Assembly (NCBI GenBank): GCA_947448415.1
Contig: CANFMT010000001.1
Coordinates: 62,001 to 126,000, forward strand
DNA length: 64,000 bases
Source of the DNA: Burkholderiaceae bacterium
GTDB lineage: Bacteria; Pseudomonadota; Gammaproteobacteria; Burkholderiales; Burkholderiaceae
Direction: 5' to 3'
Under the pieces are notes generated by a model that was not told where the DNA came from, searched no databases, and saw only the letters and a list, made by a program, of their open reading frames with translations. Shown here piece by piece: positions 16,873 through 25,014 of the stretch; position 1 is the stretch's first letter, and every line of letters starts with the position of its first letter. The translations under genes were made by a program, and so were the position numbers.

Positions 16873-17946
16873 ATGAATACAACAAGCCCAGCCAACGAAC
16901 TACAAAACGAACCGCGACTCACCTCACTCTCCCACGGTGGCGGCTGTGGTTGCAAGATAGCCCCAGGAGTGCTGTCCGAGATCCTGAAGAATGTTCCTCA
17001 ACTACCTTTTCCTAAAGAGCTATTAATTGGGATTGAGACTTCAGATGATGCAGCCGTTTATCAAATAAACGAATCTCAGGCCATTGTTGCAACAACTGAT
17101 TTTTTCATGCCGATTGTCGATGACCCTTTTGACTTCGGGAAGATTGCTGCTACTAATGCAATCAGTGATATCTATGCAATGGGTGGCACACCTTTATTTG
17201 CACTTGCATTAGTGGGTATGCCCATTAAGGTTCTATCAAATAAAACTATTGCACGAATTTTAGAAGGTGGATCCGAGGCATGTCGAAGTGCTGGTATCCC
17301 GATTGCAGGAGGGCATACGATTGATTCTGTTGAGCCTATCTATGGCCTAGTTGCAATTGGCATCGTTGATCCAAAAAAAGTAAAAAGTAATGCTAGCGCT
17401 AAGCCTGGCGATGTACTGATTCTAGGTAAACCAATTGGGGTTGGCATTCTATCGGCCGCTCTAAAGAAAGATCTTTTAGGTCCAGATGGATACCGAGAGA
17501 TGATCTTCAACACTACCAAACTCAATTCGGCAGGTCCAGATTTATCAAAGCAATCTGGTGTGCATGCATTGACCGATGTCACTGGATTCGGGTTGGCTGG
17601 CCATACTTTGGAGTTGGCGCGAGGCTCAAACTGTACCGCCCATATTGACTGGAGCCAGGTACCCCTACTCTCCAACGTTCAGAAACTGGCTGCCGACGGC
17701 ATCATTACCGGAGCATCTGAGCGTAACTGGCTTAGTTATGGAGATGAGGTCGGTATCCCAGAAAATTTCTCAGATGCAGAACGCGCCCTACTAACAGACC
17801 CGCAAACTAGTGGTGGGCTTCTAGTATCGTGCAGTCCTGATAGCGTGCAAGAGGTCTTAGATATTTTTAATCAACACCAATTTCTGGGTGCACGCGTCAT
17901 TGGACAAATGAGTAAACGCCAAGGAAAACCGCTAGTCGTTTCTTAA
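16873..17946 (+). CDS. selD: Selenide, water dikinase SelD
   Basis: 357-residue selenophosphate synthetase making the selenium donor from selenide and ATP. The catalytic N-terminal loop G-G-G-C-G-C-K places Cys25 (the position that can be Cys or Sec) and Lys28, followed by the AIR-synthase-like ATP domains with D-D-A-A-V-Y and T-D-F-F. The formate dehydrogenase in this window uses Cys rather than Sec. The selenophosphate may therefore feed tRNA 2-selenouridine synthase (SelU) or a selenoprotein encoded elsewhere; neither selA, selB nor selU is in the window. It converges on the gene at 17955. Confidence 0.95.
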   Translation: MNTTSPANELQNEPRLTSLSHGGGCGCKIAPGVLSEILKNVPQLPFPKELLIGIETSDDAAVYQINESQAIVATTDFFMPIVDDPFDFGKIAATNAISDIYAMGGTPLFALALVGMPIKVLSNKTIARILEGGSEACRSAGIPIAGGHTIDSVEPIYGLVAIGIVDPKKVKSNASAKPGDVLILGKPIGVGILSAALKKDLLGPDGYREMIFNTTKLNSAGPDLSKQSGVHALTDVTGFGLAGHTLELARGSNCTAHIDWSQVPLLSNVQKLAADGIITGASERNWLSYGDEVGIPENFSDAERALLTDPQTSGGLLVSCSPDSVQEVLDIFNQHQFLGARVIGQMSKRQGKPLVVS

Positions 17947-17954
17947 GTGGCCTC

Positions 17955-18839
17955 TTAAGTTGATTGCTTCAAATTAAACACACTCGAGAAATCAAGTTGT
18001 CCATTACCTGCTTTGCTGTGATTTTCATAAAGCTGTTGCGCTAATTTTCCAAGCGGAACACTAGCATCTAGATTTTCAGCATTCTCAACCGCTAAACCTA
18101 AGTCCTTTAGCATAAGGTCTACACCAAAACCGCCGGCATACCCCTTTGAAGAGGGGGCATTTTCCATCACGCCTGGACAAGGGTTGTATAACTCCAGCGC
18201 CCAGTTACGCCCCGAACTTTTAGACATGATGTCCGATAAAACTTTTGGATCCATGCCATTGGCAATCCCTAAACGCAGTGCCTCACTTGTTCCCAGCATC
18301 TGAATACCTAAAAGCATGTTGTTACAGACTTTAACAGTCTGACCTGCCCCGCTAGCTCCAGCATGAAAAATATTCTTACCCATCTTCTCTAATAAAGGGC
18401 GCGCGTAGTCTACCGCCCCTGCATCGCCACCGACCATAAAAGTTAGTGTGGCTGCCTGTGCACCAGCAGTCCCGCCAGAAACTGGCGCATCAATCATCTC
18501 AAAGCCTTTGGATTTAGCTGTAGTAGCAACCGCTTGCGCAACCTTTGGTGAAATAGTGGAGCAATCAATGAGTAGCGTTTTAGGATCTGCATTTGCTAAT
18601 AAGCCAGTATCACCAAGGTATAAGCCTTCTACATGTCGTGAGGCAGGTAGCATGCTAATCAACATCTCAACGTCTTTTGCTGCGACATTTGCACTAGCAG
18701 AAACGATACCTCCTGCAGCAGAAAAAGCATCTAACTGACTTTGGACTAAATCAAAGCCGGTGACTTGATGCCCCGCTTTCATTAAATTAATCGCCATCGG
18801 CAAACCCATATTGCCTAAGCCAATAAATCCAATTTTCAT
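17955..18839 (-). CDS. 3-hydroxyisobutyrate dehydrogenase-family oxidoreductase
   Basis: 294-residue beta-hydroxyacid dehydrogenase. The NAD(P) motif G-L-G-N-M-G is at residues 7-12, the substrate-binding D-A-P-V-S-G-G-T-A-G-A near 120 and the catalytic lysine in V-K-V-C-N-N near 170. It fits MmsB (valine degradation, to methylmalonate semialdehyde) best, but tartronate semialdehyde reductase or succinate semialdehyde reductase share the motifs. It is transcribed alone, divergent from the DUF1330 gene. The stop lies eight bases from that of selD, with no hairpin between them. Confidence 0.88.
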   Translation of the reverse strand: MKIGFIGLGNMGLPMAINLMKAGHQVTGFDLVQSQLDAFSAAGGIVSASANVAAKDVEMLISMLPASRHVEGLYLGDTGLLANADPKTLLIDCSTISPKVAQAVATTAKSKGFEMIDAPVSGGTAGAQAATLTFMVGGDAGAVDYARPLLEKMGKNIFHAGASGAGQTVKVCNNMLLGIQMLGTSEALRLGIANGMDPKVLSDIMSKSSGRNWALELYNPCPGVMENAPSSKGYAGGFGVDLMLKDLGLAVENAENLDASVPLGKLAQQLYENHSKAGNGQLDFSSVFNLKQST

Positions 18840-18927
18840 ATCTCTCCTAAGTCTTAATTAGTTTTAATGCTTTCTGGATACGAGATGCCTAACGCCTTAC
18901 AGTTAATGCTATTTAGCGTGAACATGC

Positions 18928-18956
18928 TTGCACCTCCACTATAGCTTGGATATACA
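18928..18956 (+). promoter_or_regulatory. Sigma70 promoter for the DUF1330 gene
   Basis: TTGCAC (18928-18933) and TATACA (18951-18956) are separated by exactly 17 bases and lie about 45 bases before the start at 19003. A short direct repeat, TTAGTGTTT, follows at 18960-18968 and 18972-18980 in the leader. Confidence 0.7.
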
Positions 18957-19002
18957 CTCTTAGTGTTTGACTTAGTGTTTAAAAATCTACCAAGGAATAA
19001 TC

Positions 19003-19293
19003 ATGGTTAAAGTCATTGGATTAATGGAATTGAATGATCAAAATGCTTTTGAGCATTATCGATCCCAAGTCGGTCAAACGGTTGAGCTATACAAAGGAGT
19101 CATTAAAAACCGTGGTGCCATTGCTGAAATTTTTTGGAATGAATTGGAATGCAAATCCTTTAGTACATTTGTGGAGCTAGAGTTTCCGGGTGCGCAGGAT
19201 GCTCACGCATGGGCTAACAGCACAGAGTATCAATCACTAGTATCTATTCGCAGCAAAGCGATGAAACTCACTTTATTTAGCGTGCTGATCTAG
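19003..19293 (+). CDS. DUF1330 family protein
   Basis: Small cytoplasmic protein of 96 residues with the dimeric ferredoxin-like pattern of DUF1330: an N-terminal strand (K-V-I-G-L-M-E-L-N-D), a helix containing Y-R-S-Q-V, then V-E-L-E-F-P and a final helix with W-A-N-S-T-E-Y. The biochemical role of the family is not established. It has its own promoter and is a single-gene unit. Confidence 0.75.
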   Translation: MVKVIGLMELNDQNAFEHYRSQVGQTVELYKGVIKNRGAIAEIFWNELECKSFSTFVELEFPGAQDAHAWANSTEYQSLVSIRSKAMKLTLFSVLI

Positions 19294-19335
19294 CTTGATC
19301 TTTTAAGCATTTTTAAATTGAGGCTCTAAAAGTAA

Positions 19336-19363
19336 AAAGCCTAGCTAATAAAAGCTAGGCTTT
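19336..19363 (-). terminator. Intrinsic terminator of the Hc1-like gene
   Basis: AAAGCCTAGCT and its complement form an 11-bp stem around a six-base loop. The A run on the plus-strand left side gives a U tract for the minus-strand transcript. It may also stop the DUF1330 transcript. Confidence 0.8.
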
Positions 19364-19384
19364 CCAATTAATCTGGAGTCAGAA

Positions 19385-19573
19385 TTACTTCTTGGCTTCC
19401 ATTGCTTCTTTAGCAGCAGTAATTTCTTTGCGGCGCTCTTTACATGCTCCAGCAATTTCTTGCAAAGCTTTACGTGCACGGGCAGCAGATGCCTTAATGC
19501 CTTTTTCAATAAATTTTTCGTTTTCAGCTTTGTAAGTTTCAAAAGCAGCCAACAATGTATCGTGTTGTGACAT
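19385..19573 (-). CDS. Histone H1-like (Hc1-type) small basic protein
   Basis: 62-residue, wholly helical, Lys/Arg/Glu/Ala-rich protein. The segment K-A-S-A-A-R-A-R-K-A-L-Q-E-I resembles the N-terminal helical region of Hc1/bacterial H1 proteins (pattern G-x-K-A-A-x-R-x-R-K). It could bind DNA or act as a nucleoid-associated factor. The Lys/Ala/Pro tail of chlamydial Hc1 is absent, and the assignment rests on pattern only. The start is taken at the ATG for M-S-Q-H-D at 19573; an in-frame start at 19591 would add six residues. Confidence 0.55.
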   Translation of the reverse strand: MSQHDTLLAAFETYKAENEKFIEKGIKASAARARKALQEIAGACKERRKEITAAKEAMEAKK

Positions 19574-19735
19574 CTCGTCTCCTATTAACAAATGAATATT
19601 TATATACTGACAGCCAAGTCAGTATATCCCCATAGAAACCATAGAAAATCGCCCCTTAAATCAGGGATAACTCTTATATTTACGGGTTCAGCCAAAATAA
19701 CGTCATTCATCAGAAAATGTCTGGAAAGGTCCAAA

Positions 19736-20710
19736 ATGCTTAAAAATATCCTGATATTGCTCTTAAGTAGCCTTATTGGACTCTCCGCCCATGCCCAGAC
19801 CGGCTCCTGGCCCGCCCCAAACAAGCCCATTACCTTTATTAACCCGTTTCCCCCAGGAGGCGCTGTAGATGCCTTTGGTCGGCCTCTGGCAAAGCAGCTT
19901 TCGGCCCAATTAAATGATTCCATTGTGGTTGATAACCGTGGAGGTGCTGGCGGTACTCTTGGCGCTGCAATTGCCGCAAAAATGGCCCCGGACGGTTACA
20001 CCTGGCTTCTTGGTGCAGTGCATCACTCTATTGCGCCAAGTATGTATACCAACCTTCCTTATGACATCACCAAAGACTTTGAGCCAATCGCCATTATTGG
20101 CAGCGTTCCACACGTCATCGTCGTTAATCCAAACAAATTTCCAAAAAATGACTTGAAGTCGATCATGGAAGAGATTCGCAAGCATCCAGGTAAATATAAC
20201 TATGCATCTACCGGTAACGGCACCTCGCAACATTTAACCGGCGAGCTCTTCAAGATGCAAAACAAGTTATTCATCACGCATATCCCCTATCGCGGAACAG
20301 GACCCGCACTTCAAGATCTCGTTGCAGGGCAAGTTGATATGATGTTTGACACACTGGCAGGCGCTGCGCCATTTATTAAAAATGGTCAATTAGTTGCCGT
20401 GGCTGTTGCGACTTCAAAAAGAGTGGACGCCTTTCCAAATGTGCCAACCGCTCAGGAACTAGGAATATCTAACTTCATCGTATCTAGCTGGTATGCCATG
20501 TGGGCAATTAAGGGGACTCCCAAAGATATCGTTGAGAAGATGAGCACCGAGGTTCAGGCAGCCCTTGCGTCACCTGAAATCAAAGAACGCTGGGCTGCAA
20601 TGGGCGCAACCGTTCCCAAGATGACGCGCCCAGAACTCGTAACATACATTAATCAAGAAGTAGTTCGCTGGGGCGACGTTGTTAAAAAATCTGGCGCTAA
20701 ATTAGACTAA
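19736..20710 (+). CDS. Bug/TctC-family extracytoplasmic solute receptor
   Basis: About 324 residues. A Sec signal peptide ends A-H-A-Q, then come the Bug signatures N-P-F-P-P-G-G-A-V-D, A-S-T-G-N-G-T-S-Q-H-L and H-I-P-Y-R-G-T-G-P-A. It binds an unknown small acid in the periplasm for a tripartite tricarboxylate transporter. GGAAAGG nine bases before ATG 19736 fixes the start; a longer reading from 19592 has no signal peptide at its N terminus. The rhodanese gene follows 31 bases downstream on the same strand. Confidence 0.88.
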   Translation: MLKNILILLLSSLIGLSAHAQTGSWPAPNKPITFINPFPPGGAVDAFGRPLAKQLSAQLNDSIVVDNRGGAGGTLGAAIAAKMAPDGYTWLLGAVHHSIAPSMYTNLPYDITKDFEPIAIIGSVPHVIVVNPNKFPKNDLKSIMEEIRKHPGKYNYASTGNGTSQHLTGELFKMQNKLFITHIPYRGTGPALQDLVAGQVDMMFDTLAGAAPFIKNGQLVAVAVATSKRVDAFPNVPTAQELGISNFIVSSWYAMWAIKGTPKDIVEKMSTEVQAALASPEIKERWAAMGATVPKMTRPELVTYINQEVVRWGDVVKKSGAKLD

Positions 20711-20741
20711 AAAAAACATCAATACATTAATAAGAGACAGC

Positions 20742-22331
20742 ATGGCTATTCCGACTAAAAATTACTCCTTTGTTCGCAACAAACTTCTTAATAAAGAAGA
20801 GATTGCCTTTTTAGACGTGCGTGAAGAAAACCCACATGCACAAGAACATCCATTGTTTGCCGCAAACCTTCCTTTTTCTCGTATTGAGATTGATGCCTAC
20901 GGAAAATTGCCTAAGAAAAATATTCCTATCGTCATCCTAGATGATGGCGAAGGTTTTGCAGAATTATCGGCGCAACGTTTTATCAATCTTGGGTATACCG
21001 ATGTATCGATATTTGAGGGTGGCGTAAAAGGCTGGAAAGCTGCTGGCGGAGAAGTATTTAAAGATGTGAATGTTCCCAGTAAATCTTTCGGGGAGTTTGT
21101 AGAATCCAAACGCCATACTCCTTCCCTATCCGCCCAAGAAGTAAAGCAACTAATCGATAACAAGGAAGATGTGGTTGTAGTGGATGTTCGTCGCTTTGAG
21201 GAATACAACACGATGAGTATCCCCACCGGCATTAGCGTACCTGGAGCAGAACTCGTCCTCCGTCTTCCTGAGCTGGCACCAAATCCTAAAACAAAAATCA
21301 TTGTGAACTGTGCCGGCAGAACCCGTAGCATTATTGGCACCCAATCATTAATTAATGCAGGTATTCCGAATGAAGTCAATGCGCTGCGCAATGGGACCAT
21401 TGGGTGGACTTTGGCTGGGCAAGAGCTAGATAACGGTCAGATTAGAAAATTTCAAGAGGTCAGCGAGAGCACAAAAAATGATGCAGCACAACGCGCCCGC
21501 AACGTAGCAGATAGGGCCGGCGTAAAACGAGCCACTCTCGAAGATGTGAGGACCTGGAAAGCACAATCTGATCGCACAACCTATTTCCTTGACACCCGCA
21601 CTCCAGAAGAATATGAGAGCGGACATCTTCCGGGCTTTCGTTCAGCGCCCGGTGGACAGCTTGTCCAGGAAACGGAGATGGTTGCTCCAGTTCGTGGCGC
21701 CCGTATTGTTGTAGTCGACCCTAGTGGTGGCGGAGTACGCGCCAATATGCCAGCCTCTTGGTTAGCGCAGATGGCTTGGGATGTTTATGTTCTTGATGGT
21801 ATCACTACTGCCGAGCTCACAGAGAAGGGTCCATGGAGAGCGCCTTTGCCTGAGTTACCCCACGTACAGAGCGTAGATGCCAAGACTGTCTCTCAGTGGT
21901 TAAAAACGGATAGCAATACTATTGCAATTGATTTCAGCACACATGCTAATTATGTTAAGGGGCATATACCTGGCAGCTGGTATGCACTTCGCTCAGATCT
22001 TGCTAATGCTATCGGGAAAATTCCGAAGGTTGATCGCTACGTCATTACAAGCACCCCTGCTGAGTTATGCCATTTCATAGCCAATGAGTTGCAATCCCTC
22101 ACAGATGCCGAAGTGCTAGTTCTCGACGGAGGTAATGCATCATGGATTGCTGCTGGACTAGAGCTAGAGAAAGGTGCAAGCCATTTAGCCTCCCCCCCTC
22201 TAGATCGATATAAGCGCCCATACGAGGGAACTAGTGTGGATCACGCAGCTATGCAAGCTTATTTAGATTGGGAGTTTGGTCTGGTTGAGCAATTAGGCAA
22301 AGATGGCACCCATCACTTTTGGGTTCTATGA
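20742..22331 (+). CDS. Four-domain rhodanese-like protein
   Basis: 529-residue cytoplasmic protein made of four rhodanese folds at roughly residues 5-110, 125-240, 260-365 and 375-475. Only the second has a catalytic cysteine, in N-C-A-G-R-T-R, with a normal six-residue loop. Domain 1 has D-D-G-E-G-F, domain 3 D-P-S-G-G-G and domain 4 S-T-P-A-E-L at that site, so these are probably structural or regulatory. It may transfer sulfane sulfur between thiols. The last codons overlap the start of the lipoprotein gene (ATGA), implying coupled translation. Confidence 0.85.
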   Translation: MAIPTKNYSFVRNKLLNKEEIAFLDVREENPHAQEHPLFAANLPFSRIEIDAYGKLPKKNIPIVILDDGEGFAELSAQRFINLGYTDVSIFEGGVKGWKAAGGEVFKDVNVPSKSFGEFVESKRHTPSLSAQEVKQLIDNKEDVVVVDVRRFEEYNTMSIPTGISVPGAELVLRLPELAPNPKTKIIVNCAGRTRSIIGTQSLINAGIPNEVNALRNGTIGWTLAGQELDNGQIRKFQEVSESTKNDAAQRARNVADRAGVKRATLEDVRTWKAQSDRTTYFLDTRTPEEYESGHLPGFRSAPGGQLVQETEMVAPVRGARIVVVDPSGGGVRANMPASWLAQMAWDVYVLDGITTAELTEKGPWRAPLPELPHVQSVDAKTVSQWLKTDSNTIAIDFSTHANYVKGHIPGSWYALRSDLANAIGKIPKVDRYVITSTPAELCHFIANELQSLTDAEVLVLDGGNASWIAAGLELEKGASHLASPPLDRYKRPYEGTSVDHAAMQAYLDWEFGLVEQLGKDGTHHFWVL

Positions 22332-22645
22332 TTTCGACTACAAAAACCACTTCTATTCGAATCCTCTTTTGTGCGTCAGTATTACTAGGCATCAGTGCTT
22401 GTGAGCGCGATAGCTACACCACCTGGAGTTGTAATTCTTCCGAGGAAGCCAAAATTTCCTTGGTGCTGCGCAAGGCTCAAATGGAATTCAAGGGAGGCAA
22501 ATTAGATTACTGTGGAAGTCTTGGAGCCCAAAGCTACTTTGATCAAAAATGCCCAGCCCAAATTGAGCAATCCAATTCAGTATTTACCCCCTCTACAGGT
22601 CTACTCAAAAGTAATGGACAAGAATTTCAGTGCACGGCTTTATAA
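22328..22645 (+). CDS. Small predicted lipoprotein, function unknown
   Basis: 105-residue protein with a lipoprotein signal ending in lipobox G-I-S-A-C. The mature part has four further Cys residues, suggesting two disulfides in the periplasm. The ATG overlaps the stop of the rhodanese gene (ATGA), so the two are cotranslated; a TTG at 22319 is an unlikely start. No family recognised. Coupling to a sulfur-transfer protein together with its Cys content is suggestive but unproven. Confidence 0.65.
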   Translation: MISTTKTTSIRILFCASVLLGISACERDSYTTWSCNSSEEAKISLVLRKAQMEFKGGKLDYCGSLGAQSYFDQKCPAQIEQSNSVFTPSTGLLKSNGQEFQCTAL

Positions 22646-22666
22646 AATGTCTAGGCTTGTTTTGCA

Positions 22667-22888
22667 ATGAATAAACTGAGCCCCAAAAAGCTACTTCTAA
22701 GTAAGTGGACAGCCGTTGAGCCAATCGCCAAACAAAAGCATTTCTTGGTCAGTAAAGTCATTACACCTGAGCCGCCCGACGAAAAAATTGAATTTGTGGA
22801 AATTGAAGCGGTCTTCTCCAAGAAAACCACTGTCATTGCTTGGCGAGAACTAACTGACCCAAAACGATGGGTGCAAGGCTGGAAATAA
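22667..22888 (+). CDS. TIGR02450-type small Trp-rich protein
   Basis: 73-residue protein with the conserved start N-K-L-S-P-K-K-L-L and W-T-A-V-E-P, later F-L-V-S-K-V and W-R-E-L-x-D, ending R-W-x-Q-G-W-K. This is the TIGR02450 pattern of conserved hypothetical proteins; function unknown. The gene is 21 bases downstream of the lipoprotein gene and ends at a hairpin. Confidence 0.8.
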   Translation: MNKLSPKKLLLSKWTAVEPIAKQKHFLVSKVITPEPPDEKIEFVEIEAVFSKKTTVIAWRELTDPKRWVQGWK

Positions 22889-22891
22889 AAA

Positions 22892-22913
22892 ACCACCTCA
22901 TCTCTGAGGTGGT
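22892..22913. terminator. Intrinsic terminator
   Basis: ACCACCTCA, loop TCTC and TGAGGTGGT form a 9-bp stem between convergent genes. A run of A bases lies on its left side, so it serves the minus-strand gene best and the plus-strand genes less well. Confidence 0.75.
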
Positions 22914-22938
22914 CTGCTCTAAAAAAGTTGAGTAGTGA

Positions 22939-23469
22939 TTACTCTTCTGATTTCTTTTTAGACGCAGGTGATTTTTTAACCAAATCATCCACACTTTTCT
23001 CGGCAGCCTCTGCTACCTCATTAACTATACGACGACCTTCTTTGAACATATTCTGGCCAGTAGTGGACATTTCATGAACAACCTTAGAGAGCTTATCGGC
23101 ATGCGCAGGCATTTTATTCTCGGCATCCTCTAGCCAGCTCACTAGTGAGCTTCGAACTTTTTCCAAATGCTTCTCAGTTTCGTCAGCAGCGCCATCGCCA
23201 AGCTCTTTTAAAACGGATTTGACTTTCTTTTGGTAGGCAGCTGCGCGTTTGGCCGCCTCTTTGGCTGCCTCTTCCTGTAAATCCTTTAATTTTGCTAAAT
23301 CATTTTTTGCGGCTGACTTGGCACTGTCTAGAGCGTTTTTCATGCCCCACTCAATCTCAGCTAAATGATGTTCACTTAATTTTTTGGCAGCCTCTAAAAG
23401 AGTATGCGAGTAATCAAAAAGCTCCTTAGCCTTTTCTCTTTGCCATTTTTGCAAATCTTTTGCATCCAT
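22939..23469 (-). CDS. Phasin-like helical protein
   Basis: 176-residue, almost entirely alpha-helical protein rich in Ala, Lys and Glu, with heptad-like spacing and a Lys/Ser-rich tail (K-K-S-P-A-S-K-K-K). Pattern and size resemble phasins, which coat polyhydroxyalkanoate granules, and a 3-hydroxybutyrate dehydrogenase gene exists at 45.5 kb. No diagnostic motif distinguishes it from other amphipathic proteins, and a nucleoid-related role for the basic tail is possible. Single gene, divergent from the haemoglobin gene. Confidence 0.5.
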   Translation of the reverse strand: MDAKDLQKWQREKAKELFDYSHTLLEAAKKLSEHHLAEIEWGMKNALDSAKSAAKNDLAKLKDLQEEAAKEAAKRAAAYQKKVKSVLKELGDGAADETEKHLEKVRSSLVSWLEDAENKMPAHADKLSKVVHEMSTTGQNMFKEGRRIVNEVAEAAEKSVDDLVKKSPASKKKSEE

Positions 23470-23576
23470 TTTTGCGCTCCTATAAAGAAGGGGTTGGTAA
23501 TACCTCTAATATCAACTCTATACCGAAATTAGCGATCTGCCAATTTCCTTCCAATCTAGCGCATTAAAATGACAAT

Positions 23577-23966
23577 ATGAATACAAAACAGTCTATTTAT
23601 GAGGCTATTGGGGGCATCGACAAGGTCGATGAATTGGTAGATCGCTTCTACGATCTCATGGCTCTAGAGCCCAATTTAGAGGATCTCAGGGCCATGCATC
23701 CGCAAGACCTGACAAGCTCTAGAGAAAAGCTCAAGTTCTTTTTGACGGGATGGATGGGTGGCCCCGATATCTACTCCCCCAAATATGGCCACCCTATGCT
23801 GCGAGCAAGACACCTACCGTTTAAGATCGGTGGCAAAGAGCGCAATCAATGGCTTGTCTGCATGTATCAGGCCATGGAAGACTGTGGAATAGATGGTGAT
23901 ATTGCCAAGCAATTAGAAGAGTCGTTTTTTAATACCGCTGACTGGATGAGAAATCAGCCTAACTAA
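23577..23966 (+). CDS. Group II truncated haemoglobin
   Basis: 129-residue globin with the truncated 2-on-2 pattern: Y-E-A-I-G-G at the N terminus, F-Y-D-L-M, then W-M-G-G-P-x-x-Y and the proximal-histidine segment H-P-M-L-R-A-R-H-L-P-F. Group II members bind O2 and NO and help in NO detoxification or low-oxygen metabolism. Single gene, whose stop lies six bases from the convergent Bug gene. Confidence 0.9.
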   Translation: MNTKQSIYEAIGGIDKVDELVDRFYDLMALEPNLEDLRAMHPQDLTSSREKLKFFLTGWMGGPDIYSPKYGHPMLRARHLPFKIGGKERNQWLVCMYQAMEDCGIDGDIAKQLEESFFNTADWMRNQPN

Positions 23967-23972
23967 TTCTAG

Positions 23973-24950
23973 CTAGTCGAGCTTGGCCCCGGCTTGTTTA
24001 ACTGCATTTGCCCAACGGGGCATCTCAGCAGCCAAAAACTTTGAAAATTGATCGGCATTTAAATAGGCCGGATCGGCCCCTTGATCGATCATTTTTTTCT
24101 GGATATCAGGTGATTCAAGTGTTTCTTTAAAGGCCTGACTCAACTTATTCACCGCCTCAGGTGGAGTTCCCTTGGGTGCCAAAATTCCATAAAAGCCAAC
24201 CACATCTAAATTAGCTACTCCCGTTTCAATGACTGTTGGAGTATTAGGCAATGCAGCATTCCGCTTAGCACTCGTCACAGCTAAAGCCTTAACTTTGCCC
24301 TGCTTGGCATAGTTAGCTGCTTGTGGCACAGACTCAGCCATAAACTGCACGTGACCAGCAATGAGATCCGTAAAGGCGGGGGCACTTCCTTTAAATGGGA
24401 TATGGACCATAAAAATACCGGTCTCACTTTTAAGCATCTCTGGCACTAAATGCGAAATACCACCATTACCTGCTGAACCGTAATTCAACTTTCCGGGATT
24501 TGCTTTTGCATAAGCAATAAATTCTTTTAGCGTATTGGCCTTGACATCCTTATTCACAATTAACGCAAGCGGTTGCTGAGCAGTTCTGGCAATCGGCTGA
24601 AAATCTTTGAGAGTGTCATAGGGAGACTTGGTATATATCGCCGGATTAATCACCATCGTTCCGGTATTTGCCAAAAGAACTGTATATCCATCCGCAGGTG
24701 ATTGCGCTACAAATTGCGCCCCCACTGCACCACCTGCCCCAACCTTGTAATCCACAATAACTGTTTGTCCCAAAGAAGCTTGAAGCTTATCCACCAGCAG
24801 GCGAATATGAGCATCCAAGGGCCCTCCTGCTGGGAAGCCAATGATGATTTTGATTGGCTTATCAGGATATGCTGCCTGCACCGCATTCGCCGAAAAGCAA
24901 AGTAGCAATCCTAGGGTAAATATCCTGATAATTTGTATGGACTTAGTCAT
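23973..24950 (-). CDS. Bug/TctC-family extracytoplasmic solute receptor
   Basis: 325 residues. The signal peptide has a cleavage site near V-Q-A-A, followed by G-F-P-A-G-G-P-L-D, which replaces the usual P-F-P-P-G-G. Other Bug features are G-S-A-G-N-G-G-I-S-H and H-I-P-F-K-G-S-A-P-A. Periplasmic receptor of unknown ligand. Single gene, with no membrane partner near. Confidence 0.88.
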   Translation of the reverse strand: MTKSIQIIRIFTLGLLLCFSANAVQAAYPDKPIKIIIGFPAGGPLDAHIRLLVDKLQASLGQTVIVDYKVGAGGAVGAQFVAQSPADGYTVLLANTGTMVINPAIYTKSPYDTLKDFQPIARTAQQPLALIVNKDVKANTLKEFIAYAKANPGKLNYGSAGNGGISHLVPEMLKSETGIFMVHIPFKGSAPAFTDLIAGHVQFMAESVPQAANYAKQGKVKALAVTSAKRNAALPNTPTVIETGVANLDVVGFYGILAPKGTPPEAVNKLSQAFKETLESPDIQKKMIDQGADPAYLNADQFSKFLAAEMPRWANAVKQAGAKLD

Positions 24951-25014
24951 AAATGAGTCTAGTTAATTTACTTAGATACACTTTACCTTAAGGCCATCTT
25001 AATAAAGTAAAAAA

